From Siphonodentalium dalli (Eukaryota; Mollusca; Scaphopoda; Gadilida; Siphonodentaliidae): DNA of 64,000 nucleotides. Below, in pieces: positions 37,394-48,238 of this stretch. How positions within the stretch are numbered: position 1 is the first letter of the stretch; every line of letters begins with the position of its first letter. The DNA is taken from NCBI GenBank assembly GCA_032622095.1, contig CP136069.1, forward strand, positions 181,401,122-181,465,121. The letters are read 5' to 3'. The translations under genes were made by a program, and so were the position numbers. Below the pieces are notes generated by a model. The model was not told where the DNA came from. It searched no databases and was given only the letters and a program-made list of their open reading frames with translations.

Positions 37394-37639
37394 AGACTCT
37401 CTCGCCCGCTGCGAAATTACCATAATTGGGATCTGCAGCGTAACCATTCAGATTCAGATTGATCCACGATAGTAAGGGGTCAGTACATGTAGTAAGTACT
37501 GATAGTGATAAGCCTGCTGTACAATAATACTACTTTTGCTGTTTTACTGGTCTTAACTGAGTACTGTGTCAATGTGACATTGTTAATTCAGTTCCACTCT
37601 AATGTACATTAACTGGCAATGATGCATCTGACGCTATTA

Positions 37640-37850
37640 AAGGCACCGGTAATCCCTAAATACCAGGAGGACGCGGCGTAGAAACTTGGTACAACAGTTG
37701 TTACACGACAAAGAAAATTATCAACAAGCTTAGTGAGCGTCATCATCAAAATTGCAAATTAAAACACGGCAATGGTAAATTGGTAATCCCTACATACTAG
37801 GAGGACAAGGCATTGAAACTTGGGACAACAGTTGTTACACGGCAAAGAAA
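37640..37850. repeat. Two-copy direct repeat
   Basis: GGTAATCCCTAAATACCAGG...ACAACAGTTGTTACACGACAAAGAAA recurs about 125-130 bp later with a few substitutions (GGTAATCCCTACATACTAGG...ACACGGCAAAGAAA). Confidence 0.6.
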
Positions 37851-38159
37851 TTTAAAACACACTGTGCACAGATGAATGTTTATACATGTACTGTGCAGTC
37901 GAGATCACCTGGACTACAAATATTTGAGGATTATACTATTTGATGAGTAGATGCGTGACTGATAAAAGAATTAGAGACTCCATATTTACTCGGAAGATAA
38001 CAGTATACGATGCCATACAGTTGTTCCATAACACCTCAACCTTTGGTGGATATTAACAGTAAAACTAATGAAAATGGTGAAAGCCAGACTCAACATCAAG
38101 ACAACATGTGCATGCATAAGTGACGGTTCAATGATTTTGACTCCATCAGATGATATTTA

Positions 38160-38538
38160 AGCGACACCAATTTTTAAGTCTGGTTTACGATGTGGGGAGA
38201 AAAAAAGTAGATGCAGGAGGGAAAAAAATAAAAATAAAAAAGATTGTCCCCCCAATTTATATCAAGTAAATCGTGGAATTTTACATAAATTTTTACAAAA
38301 ATTGTGAAAAAATGTTTTTGAATGAAATTCTGTTCAAACCAAACAAGACATATCTTGTCATGAAATACATGAAAATATGGATCTGTAAATGATCATAAGC
38401 AGAACCGGATGCGACAGCACATGAAAATCAGTACGCGTGTAAAATATTTTGGGACAAAAAAAGTAAAAAAAAAATTCATGAAATGGAAACAAAGTTGTAG
38501 GAGGTGTTCGTAAACCAGACTTAAAAATTGGTGTCGCC
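38160..38538. mobile_element. Harbinger-like MITE, copy 1 (379 bp)
   Basis: Inverted terminal repeats GCGACACCAATTTTTAAGTC / complement of at least 28 bp, flanked by TTA on both sides (38157-38159 and 38539-38541). The 3-bp TWA duplication is diagnostic for PIF/Harbinger. It lies in inverted orientation relative to the copy at 45418. Confidence 0.8.
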
Positions 38539-38724
38539 TTAGGCTCATGTTAACACAGGATCACATATTCTCAAAATAATTGTCTCCCTCAAGTTGGCCT
38601 CAACCATACTAGTATTTATATTTGATAGAACCTCAGTGAGACCATGTTGAAAATTACCATCAATGCAGTTCCAGTGTTGACGCAACGCGGTCATGTTACT
38701 TCAAACCAGTTGCAATGTTCCTTA

Positions 38725-39418
38725 GGCCAAAGAAAAAAGATACTATGTTTCCGTACATCGACCGACCCTAAAAATAACCCGCCGACCCTAAACTTTTTAT
38801 TGATATTTTGAGAAAAAGTCAAAATTTTCACAATTTTAATTTCCTGAGAGTGGATCTCCTGCCTGCTTTATGTCTTGTTTGGGACTTATGGAACACTATC
38901 AACAGACATGGTGGGTGTGTATCTGTATATATACATGTAAAGAGGTTATCACTGCATATATTAGGGGTATACATGTACTAGTAGCTACTGTTTCCAAAAA
39001 CCAGGCATGCTCGGTGGGTGTACTGGCTACCCCCAGACAATGGGATGTAATCGTCACAATACATGTACGGTATAATGGCGGTATTATTGGTAAAATTCTT
39101 ATAAAAAGTTAGTGACATCAATTTTGTACCAAGTTTATAGCCAAATTTATGAAAATGTGGTATTAGATATAATAAAAAACATACGTAAGCATGAAGTAAG
39201 TTTGATTTTTTTATCAATCTTAATGTATATTTCCACTGTGTTGATCAAGTAATACTTTCCCCATGGCACGGGTTGGCATTTTATGTCACTTTGGTCGAGG
39301 TAGTTCAATATTTCTGCAGCTGGATAAAAAATATCAAAATAAAATAAAATAAAAAAAATTCCCTACCTACCTACCCTAAATTTTTTTACCGGAAACATAC
39401 AATCTTTTTTCTTTGGCC
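38725..39418. mobile_element. Non-autonomous DNA transposon, about 694 bp
   Basis: Ends GGCCAAAGAAAAAAGATACT and its complement ATC..TTTTTTCTTTGGCC form inverted repeats of about 30 bp, including GTTTCCG/CGGAAAC further in. The flanks are T-rich (TTA and TTT), so the duplication length is unclear. The 80-codon ORF inside is unconvincing. Confidence 0.65.
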
Positions 39419-39457
39419 TTTAGCATGGTAATTCGTGAAAATAAATGTCAATGCAAC

Positions 39458-40395
39458 TTACTCTCAGGCTCCAAATAAAAGTGCAGGCCCAAATAATAGT
39501 GCGGGGGGGGGAAATTCCATTGAAAGTTAATAAAAGTATAGACCTAAATAATAGTGCAGGGGGAACTCTGAGCAAAACATCAACTGTGGTTAACCAAATA
39601 ATTTTTATAGCAGGTTCAGGTATACCAGTCAACATGTAGTACAGGTACATGTATGTATCATGTGGTGTTTTTTTGGTTTGCCACATACTTGAATATGTAC
39701 TACTCTTGAGTGCCTAATGTACGATTATTAAAATCGAGGTAAAATTCCCACCTGTACGATCGTTATTTGGTCCTGTACGTTTATTAAATTAACCAAAAGA
39801 AATAATTCACCAATCTTAAATTGTGTTATTCATATAAGAAATGAACGGCGGTTTCAATGCGGTCATGGAGTTTTGACCGCGAGAAAAAATCAGCAAACTT
39901 CGGGGTTCATGCAGAGTTTGCTGATTTTTTTAACGCGGTCAAAACCCATGACCACGTTGAATCCGCCGTTTATTATTTATATTTATATACTTAAATTCAT
40001 TATGAACTAGGATTGTATGTCTTTCCCATTATTTATTCATCTATTTAAACAAACGCATGGAGTTCAGTTCAGACAGTTCGAATCCTTGTTTTTTGGAAAA
40101 CCAAACATTTTGAGAATCCGTTCATGGAGAACGGAAGAAACGCAATTTCACAGTAAAGTATAAACATATGACAAAATGTCTTGTTTAGCTAGTAACTAAT
40201 GTAGACGTGTTGATCATTTTTACATCTGAATCATATAGAAATCTTGAATTTGTGCTGATTTAAATTTTCATAGCTTCAAAATATTAATAAACGTGCAGAC
40301 CCAAATAAGCACTGTGCAGGGGGGGGATTTCCCAAGAAAAATAATAAACGTGGATGCAGCTGGTGCATGCATATTTATTTGGAGCCCAAGAGTAA
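39458..40395. mobile_element. Non-autonomous DNA transposon, about 0.94 kb
   Basis: Terminal inverted repeats TTACTCTCAGGCTCCAAATA / TATTTGGAGCCCAAGAGTAA with two mismatches. Subterminal G-rich motifs (GTGCAGGGGG preceded by CAAATAATA) occur near both ends. A separate hairpin element at 39840-39974 is nested inside. Confidence 0.6.
39840..39974. mobile_element. Palindromic MITE, about 135 bp
   Basis: Arms AATGAACGGCGGTTTCAATG ... CCGCCGTTTATT pair almost throughout, including GCGGTCA.GG.TTTTGACCGCG and AAATCAGCAAACT. Target duplication could not be defined. Confidence 0.7.
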
Positions 40396-41468
40396 AGAGG
40401 TGGAGGTGAATGTTACATGTAAGTTGTTATTAACGAAATGGAACGATGCATTTAATAGGTTCCACCAGCAATAAGTCGCGACTTCTTTATATTGGCCTGA
40501 CAGATTGGTTTTTGTTGGCGTCATGCCTGTCGACCATTATGATGGCCACATATATTGTCATATAACAGCGATTTACGATCTGTCTTGTTGGCTCATAATA
40601 TAAATTAAGAAAGTGGCCTTGTGTTCGTTCCTTGCGTAAAAAAATATTTTTTAGTACAAACGTCCTCATTGATTGTGTCCCTCGACTCCTTGTGTAATTG
40701 GTCAAGTAACTTACATGTATGTACATGTACAGACCACTCACAAATTTCTTAGAAAAGCGACCACATGTTCGAATCTACTTTGCGATTTTGGAGCAACGCA
40801 TTTGTAAATGCGTTCATATTTTAACACATTTACCTTGATTTATTCACAAACAAATGTCTTGATGCAGGCCTTAAAATCCATCAGATTTTTGGCAATAATC
40901 AAAATGTTAGTGTTTCACTTTCTACAGGGAATCAAGACTTTTTACTAGAATCAAAATGAGAATCATGATTCTCAGATTCTGATTATAAAACAATTAATGT
41001 CAACAGTGTTTATTTATGTTTATTCCATTTTGAATGGAAAACTACATCATGAATGTCCGATTCCGAACATATACATGTACACCAGGAGTGGGAAAATAAC
41101 ACAAAATTATAACTAAAATTGCAAAATACACTATCATATCGTTATTTGGGTGTTCATACTAGTATACTTTTTCGGCGCAATGATCGGTAATTTCAATGCG
41201 ACTGCGATTATTCCCAATGCAGTGCATTTAATTTAAATGCTGTCATTAAGGCATTTACAAAGTGGCGTGACACAATGCACCCTCAATGCATTTTAAATGC
41301 AACAACCGCATTTCATTGATCCACGTTGTAAAGGACATTTATTTTTAGAATACATGTATGTACGTGTATATAACCACAAGAATAAAGAACAAATCAACTG
41401 TTTTTATTACTTTGTAAACCTCTGATGTTTCCCATACAGTATACATTTGTATATTATAAACCATGTTA
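40396..41468. other. No supported gene
   Basis: AT-rich non-coding DNA with ACATGTAC runs. No ORF or repeat structure. Confidence 0.4.
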
Positions 41469-41685
41469 CAGTAATTCTAGAGCTAATTAATCGACTCCTT
41501 AACTACAGCAGAATTATCGGTAACTTTTCAGGATTTAGTCCGAAATATGGCTTGTTGCCATTCATCGGAAAGCTCTCACCGAGAGCTTTCCGATGAATGG
41601 CATCAACCCATATTTCCGACTAAATCCTGAAAAGTTGCCCATAATTCTGCTGTAGTTAAGGAGTCGATTAATTAGAGCATTACTG
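41469..41685. mobile_element. Mariner-like palindromic MITE, copy 1 (217 bp)
   Basis: Starts CAGTAATTCTAGAGCTAATT and ends ATTAGAGCATTACTG, flanked by TA on both sides. The arms pair over nearly the whole length, meeting at GAGAGCTTTCCGATGAATGG. CAGT ends with TA duplication fit the Tc1/mariner group. Confidence 0.75.
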
Positions 41686-43196
41686 TATATCCTCTATAAC
41701 TGTTTATTCAACATCACGTGCTGCAATCCATAAATGCGGTTCAGATTTCGATGTCCGGTTCAACATTATTATCATATGGTTTGATAGCAGAAATACTCAG
41801 TTTGGAATGTTATACCATACAAGTTTTACGAGTTGCTCTTGCTCAAGAATGGATAAATTTATAAACCTGATTTTTGGCGCATTAGTTAGAATTATATTTT
41901 TGCACAAGAACACACCACAAATATCGAACTGGACATCAAAAGCAGAACCGGATTGTATCGATTGCATAAACATAAGAAGTTGGTCACTGACCGACAATTG
42001 CTATTCTCTGGTGTGGTTTATAGGACTACCGTATGCAATGCCGACTTAAAAATAAAAATTCACATAAACATCGCATGAAGCGGTCTATCCACAAACTCAG
42101 GTATTCGGTAATTCCAAATGTATGAACTATCACCATGATATCCCGGTATATCATTGTCAGGACTGTTTGTACAAAAGGTTGTTATTCTACTATGCATAAT
42201 TTTGCTATATCATTGTACTCGGACTGTATTGCAATGTAATATATCAGTACATGTACCGGTATACTGGGTGCACATTATATACATGTAGGCCTACTTTCAC
42301 TTTAGTAGTACATGTATGTGTCATAAAAGACTCATGTTGTTAAATTGAAAAAAAACATGTGTGAAAACAGAGAGAATACATGTACATGTGCCGGTACTAT
42401 ATACCTCTTTGTGTGCTGTACTACCGGTACTATTCATGTACATGTACTACACTACAATAAGAGAAATTTTAATTGATTCTGCTGCCCTTGTGCCACAGGC
42501 CTCAAACACGCCAAACAAGTATCTGTAGCCAGGCCCACCAGTACCAGGCTACTAGTAAATGAAGTACTGAAAGTGTCACATCATTAATCGAGCCCAATCT
42601 TAGTTATACTAGTCTCTTGTGTAGTTTGGGTTACTATTAATAAGATATTTAATGAATGTTTGGAATGTATGGTAGCATTCTTACCTGGATCAACATATGC
42701 CATGCACAACGCTGGTCATCATATCATCACCGATGTTGGCAGTAAACCGCTCATCGGGCTATAACAGTTAGAGTTTTCCATACCAGGGCTAATCTAATCA
42801 GTTAAAATTAGTCATTTTAGAGGGAATACCTACCAGTGGAAGACGTACAAAAAGTCATGTATATTCAGATATCAGTTTTCGAGAAAAAACCCATCTTAGT
42901 CGAGCGGACTTAGAATATCGGGGTAAACTTTAATTTCATTCAGCAACACTTTCACAGCAGAATATAAAAATAGTACATTATAATCACTTACAGTACATGT
43001 ACATGTAGCCCAAGTGCAGTGCTAGCCTATATTATATACTACCAAAACTTTTGGTCAGTTTCTCGATGACTGACACTTGTAAACGCTTGAACGGGTACTA
43101 TATAGTACATGTACATGTACATGTACATGTGTACCGTATGTGAATTAAAGATCTTATTAGTGACACAACAGGAGGCTAGACATACATTTGTAACTA
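41686..43196. other. No supported gene, ACATGT-rich
   Basis: Non-coding sequence with frequent ACATGTAC and ACCGGTAC short motifs, for example a run of ACATGT units at about 43105-43130. Short ORFs lack motifs. Confidence 0.4.
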
Positions 43197-43361
43197 CAGT
43201 AATGCTCTAATTAATCGACTCCTTAACCACAGCAGAATTACGGGTATTAAACTCGGGGAGAGCTTTCCGATGAATGGCAACAAGCCATATATCCGACTAA
43301 ATCCTGAAAGTTACACATAATTCTGCTGTGGTTAAGGGGTCGATTTCTTAGGGCACTACTG
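43197..43361. mobile_element. Mariner-like palindromic MITE, copy 2 (165 bp)
   Basis: Same ends (CAGTAATGCTCTAATTAATC ... CACTACTG) and same TA flanks as the copy at 41469. The loop side is shortened by about 50 bp. Confidence 0.75.
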
Positions 43362-43779
43362 TATCTGTTTTAGTGCACATCAAATGTATTTGTTGTCTTT
43401 CCTCTTGTAATTTGTCTTTGGTTGTGTTCGCCATTTCGATGGACAACTACATGTACTGACATCAAATGACTGAAATGAGTCAAAATTTAGCAGTGCAGCC
43501 AATTATATAGATAAACAGAATTAAATAGCATCCAAATTCCAAATGAGCATAAATGATAAAACAAACTTTATTGAGCACTCTTTTAATACTAGTAATTACA
43601 GCTACAATGAAAGCACCTAATAAAAATTCTAAGTTTGGTAAAACTGTCTGTATACAAAGTTTATCTGGCCGTGATGAATAAAACCTATAAATGGGATCAT
43701 ATACATGTATGTTAGATATCATTACATGATTATTTGAAAACACATATCCGTATGGAAAACAAACTAATTTACCACTGGC

Positions 43780-43903
43780 CAAGTGGTCCTGCTAATATGC
43801 TATGATGCTGGTGGTCCTGCTGAATTGCTATGATGCGGGTAGTGCAATTCATAGCAATTAAGCAGGACCCAACCGCATCATAGCACATTAGCAGGAACAC
43901 TTG
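43780..43903. mobile_element. Palindromic MITE, 124 bp
   Basis: Arms CAAGTGGTCCTGCTAATATG and its complement enclose a second imperfect pairing centred on TAGTGCAATTCATAGCAATT. Family unknown. Confidence 0.6.
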
Positions 43904-44444
43904 AACAGGGTATATTTACAGTGTCAAATCGAATGGGCATCTTTTAACAATATTTTTGAACAATTTCCTAGAAGTGTTCGAAAATTGAGAACTGAATTTA
44001 AATTTTTTTTTATGAGGTTTCGATTGAAAAATTTCTAACTTCACAGCTATATTCTCTTTCCCAACAAAGTGTATAGAACATACATGTAAAATTACAGCTA
44101 TGCTTTAATTAATCAACTCGCCTTATATTACTCGGGTATTACTGCAGTATTCAGGCGTGTTCATGCGATCAACCGCAGTCAGTTATACCGCCGCAGAATG
44201 TGGTCCACCTCACATTTGCAGTTAGGCTGTATTTTTCATGCGATGTTTATATGAATTTTGTTTTAAAGTTGACATTGTAATCACACCAGAATTTTTTTTT
44301 ATTGTTTCAAAATTAACTTGGTTATCACAGTTAACACATATTACTGTGGTAAGATTACCAGCGGATACCGCATGTCAACAGGGACTGCATGCTCTAATTA
44401 ATTATCAGGTTTAACATGTTTATACTGGATACAGTTCATTTTAA

Positions 44445-45383
44445 AGGTACTCAATCCGGTTCGATGATACCCATATAATCAGATTCCAACATCATACATT
44501 TGTATTTAGAAAGGCTGCTTTAGTTACGTTATCAGAATTGATTAATTGCCCTAAAATAATGCTAACCACTGTCAACTAAAGTATACAATTGCCTGACATA
44601 TGTTATTTATCAACATGTTGTTCTACAAAATTTGGCCTTATTATCAACAGAAAGCCTCTTGATTTTAGAGTTATCCATCTTCATCTGAAATTTGGTCCGA
44701 GACCGTGGGCCACTATTAATTCTTGATCGTGAAAAATAGTATATTTCAAAAATTGATATCTAATAACTCTGAGCTTTGATAGGTGGTGGGTTCCTCGACT
44801 CGTACCAAATATCTTTTACCCCCCCAAGTCCAAATAAAGAGTAATGTGCGAGCATTAATTCAGGGGGCCCTTAATCAGATTATGCATCTTTAAATTCAAA
44901 TACAGTTTAAAGATGCATAATCCGATTAAGTGCCCCTCATTTGCTATTTACATATACATGTATATGGAATCGGGGGGGGGGGGGGTAAAAATATTTTAAT
45001 CAAGTCGAGGGACCCACCTACATGTATCAAAGCTCAGAGTTATTAGATATCAATTTTTGAAATTTTAATATTTATCACCATCGATACTTAATAGTGGCCC
45101 AGAAAAATTTGACGAGCCGACGGTCTCAGACCAAATTTGCGGATGAAGATGGATAACTCTAAAATGAAGAGGCTTTGTGTTGATAATAAGGTCAAACTTC
45201 GTCGAACAGCATGTTGATAAATATAACGTATCAGGCGATTTTATACTATACATGTAGTTGACAGTGGTTAGCATTATTTTTGGGCAATTAATCGATTCTG
45301 ATATTACTGAAGCAGCATTTCTAAAAAAAATGTTGTTGTTGGAATCTAATTATATGGGAACCATCGAATCTGATTGAGCACCT
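44445..45383. mobile_element. Long fold-back element with TTAA flanks (939 bp)
   Basis: TTAA|AGGTACTCAATC at the left and GATTGAGCACCT|TTAA at the right (45384-45387). The arms are inverted copies for about 380 bp, including AATAACTCTGAGCTTTGATA and CTCTAAAAT.AAGAGGCTTT. A second small palindrome (TTAATC.GATTATGCATCTTTAAA) lies in the middle. A TTAA duplication is typical of Kolobok and piggyBac groups. No transposase is present. Confidence 0.75.
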
Positions 45384-45417
45384 TTAATAGTTAGCTATAT
45401 GAGTTATATACACATAA

Positions 45418-45798
45418 GGCGACACCAATTTTTAAGTCCGGTTTACGAACACCTCCTACAACTTTTTTTCCATTTCATGAATAATTTTTTTTAATTTTTT
45501 GTCCCAAATTTTTTTACACGCGTACTGATTTTCATGTGCTGTCGCATCCGGTTCTGCTTATGATCATTTGCAGATCCATATTTTCATGACAAGAAATGTC
45601 TTGTTTGGTTCAGAATTTCATTCGAAAATTTTTTTTTCACAATTTTTGTAACATTTATGTAAAATTTCAAGATTTACTTGATATAAATTGGGGGGGACAA
45701 TTTTTTTTATTTTTATTTTTTTCCCCTCCTGCATCTACTTTTTTTCTCCCCACATCAGCCCACATGTTCGTAAACCAGACTTAAAAATTGGTGTCGCC
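45418..45798. mobile_element. Harbinger-like MITE, copy 2 (381 bp)
   Basis: Ends GGCGACACCAATTTTTAAGT / complement, flanked by TAA on both sides (45415-45417 and 45799-45801). Inverted relative to copy 1 at 38160, with which it shares the whole interior. Confidence 0.8.
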
Positions 45799-45801
45799 TA
45801 A

Positions 45802-47386
45802 TAGACATTTAAACTTTGAAAATTGTAGGTTTCCGGATGATAACTTCAGTTTGTGTGATCATATCTGAACCAAATGTGGTATGTAAGTTTATCATACCAA
45901 AATACAGGTCAAGTTCGAATATAGGTGTGCTCCGCTCATTTTTGCGAGAGTTATGGCCCTTTTTCGACTTAGAATCGTGTTAATTTCTGGTTTCCGCATC
46001 ATAATTGTAGTTTGTGTGATAAAATCTGAATCAAATTTGGTATGATAGTTTATTATCCACCATTTCATGGGACACTGGTTGGATTGTTCTGAAATGTAGT
46101 ATCGGATTTAGGGGACCTTGATATATTTTTCAGACAAGCTGATGCCCCAAAGAAGCCACTTTTTCTCACATTTGCTGAAATAGTATCCAAAACATCAACA
46201 TATCAAGAGCCATTAGACTGAATTAGATAAAAATATATCACTTGGGTCTGTTTAAGCTGGAAAATACTCAAATTTTTTATAATTTTCTGCTATTATATCT
46301 GCATACTAGCCTTTTTGCTGAATCGTGAATGCCGGTTATATTGCCGTGTGAAATCCTAGTACCAGATAACATTGGGTATGTACATGTATATAGCATACCA
46401 CCTGAAAATGGCTTGAATATCACATACCAAAGCGGGGTGGGGTGTGTGTGTGACACCCTCCTTGATCATAGTCTGTATTCTACAGGGTATGTTAACTGTT
46501 TCGAGTTGGTGCAATTAATGTGATTGTTTAATCTCTACCATCTGAAATCTATTTATAGCATATTTTGCTATCTGATCAATATTGCTACTTAGTACTGATA
46601 TAAAACAGGATAAAGATGGTGTGTCTCTTTCCCGAATGTTCTGTTTACATGTACATTTGGGGGTTTATGAGTCAAATAATATCAGACAACATGTCCTTCT
46701 AACACTAAGAAATAATATGTTCTTATGAACCAGGACAAAATATGACTATTTCTGGAGCATTACAGCACATTATTACAAATCTATATTTGTAAGCAGTAAG
46801 ATAATGACAGGAAACATGTCCTCAGACTAAGAAATAATTTTTTGGTGTGTATTTCACACCACAGCTCATGTGTATACTCACATTAGTTTATGTCATTCAA
46901 AGGGAGAAACCCATTTAGAAAGTTTAAATGAGACAAAACTACCTCACTGTAGATGTAGTTGCAAGGTACAACATGTACATGTATTCTGGTAAATGACATT
47001 GGAACTAAAATAATGATTTTTGTGTCCACCGGTATGTCATGTACCGGTACTAGTATACATTGCAACTACATGTACATGTAACTTGCCTAACATACCATAT
47101 ACATGTATGAAGAGGGACTTTGCAAGTGTTTTTTAATCAAAATTTTAACCCAACTCTTGTTGTCAGTAAGTTTTAACCCATGCAGTTTAATGAGTTTATA
47201 TATTTATATATTACATGTGTTTCTATACATGTATTTTATCTTTAGTTAGTTTGTTGTCCTTGAATAAACTTGTATTGCTGCACAATCAGTTTCCTTAATG
47301 TTCTATTATACTAAAACAACTCCATTGATAACAATACCCCTGCATCCCATCAAAATCTACTTCATTGCCATCCTCATCATTTCACT
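45802..47386. other. No supported gene
   Basis: Non-coding sequence with a diverged two-copy direct repeat at about 45830-46060 (GTTTCCG.ATGATAA, AGTTTGTGTGATCATATCTGAA, CAAATGTGGTATG) and scattered ACATGTA motifs. Confidence 0.4.
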
Positions 47387-48190
47387 TTGGTATCCCCACC
47401 CAGGTGTACCTTGGTGTTATTCACCCAGGTGTTCCTTGGTGTTTCCTACCCATGTGTACCTTGGTGTTTTCTTACCCAGGTGTACCTTGGTGTTTTCTTA
47501 CCCAGGTGTACCTTGGTGTTTTCTTACCCAGGTGTACCTTGGTGTTTTCCTGCCCAGGTGTACCTTGGTGTTTCCTTACCTGGGTGTACCTTGGGGTTTT
47601 CTAACCCAGGTGCATCTCAATGGGAAATCCACCTGGGTAAGAAAACACCAAGGTACACCGGCGTAAAAAAAACACCAAGGTATACCTGGGTTGGAAACAT
47701 CAAGGTACACCTGGGTGGGGAACACCCAGGTAGGAAACACCAGGGTATACCTGGGTGAATAACACCAAGGTACACCTGGGTGGGAAACACCCAGGTAGGA
47801 AACACCAGGGTACACCTGGGTGAATAACACCAAGGTACACCTGGGTGGGAAACACCCAGGTAGGAAACACCAGGGTACACCTGGGTGAATAACACCAAGG
47901 TAACCTGGATGGGAAACACCCAGGTAGGAAACACCAGGGTACACCTGGGTAAATAACACCATGGTACACCTGGGTGGGGAAACACCCAGGTAGGAAACAC
48001 CAGGGTAGACCTGGGTGGGAAACACCCAGGTAGGGTACACCTGGGTGTGGTCACCTGGGTAATTACACCCAGGTTTACCCATACCAGGGTTTTTATCCAG
48101 TTTCAGGTGGGTAAATCATGGTAAAACCCAGGTTTCGCGGGGTCTTGATGGTTGGTGGATGTCTTGGTAGATAGATTTTTACCTGGGTTT
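47387..48190. repeat. Inverted minisatellite: ACCCAGGTGTACCTTGGTGTT arrays facing each other
   Basis: About eight units of a roughly 26-bp repeat (ACCCAGGTGTACCTTGGTGT) run forward to about 47625. Inverted units (AACACCAAGGTACACCTGGG, in a ~65-bp composite) then continue to about 48110. The two arms can pair over 200 bp or more. The conserved ACCTGGGT core is the same as in the terminal repeat of the surrounding element. ORFs of up to 168 codons here are artefacts. Confidence 0.85.
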
Positions 48191-48210
48191 CGGCCCAAAA
48201 AACCTGGGTG

Positions 48211-48238
48211 GATTTACCCAGGTACATTTTTATATGGG
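48211..48238 (-). repeat. Right terminal inverted repeat (28 bp)
   Basis: Exact reverse complement of 34052-34079; ends TTTTTATATGGG, followed by CT. Confidence 0.85.

Larger units (their letters stand above)
34052..48238. mobile_element. 14,187-bp insertion with perfect 28-bp terminal inverted repeats
   Basis: Left end CCCATATAAAAATGTACCTG... at 34052-34079 is exactly inverted at 48211-48238. It is flanked by CT on both sides (34050-34051 and 48239-48240). Uninterrupted target (TCTTCCCCTATTCTGG) is seen near 48644-48662 and 49149-49167, so the flanks were once contiguous. Subterminal regions are packed with ACCTGGGT/ACCCAGGT. No transposase is recognisable. The inside holds a 45-bp minisatellite, a LINE fragment and several MITEs, so the original element was probably much shorter and grew by nested insertion and repeat expansion. 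A 2-bp CT duplication does not identify a superfamily. Confidence 0.7.

Noticed and set aside
47298-48082. ORFs of 115-168 codons with Pro/Gly/Tyr-rich repeats
   Set aside because: Products of the ACCCAGGT minisatellite; both strands and several frames are open at once.
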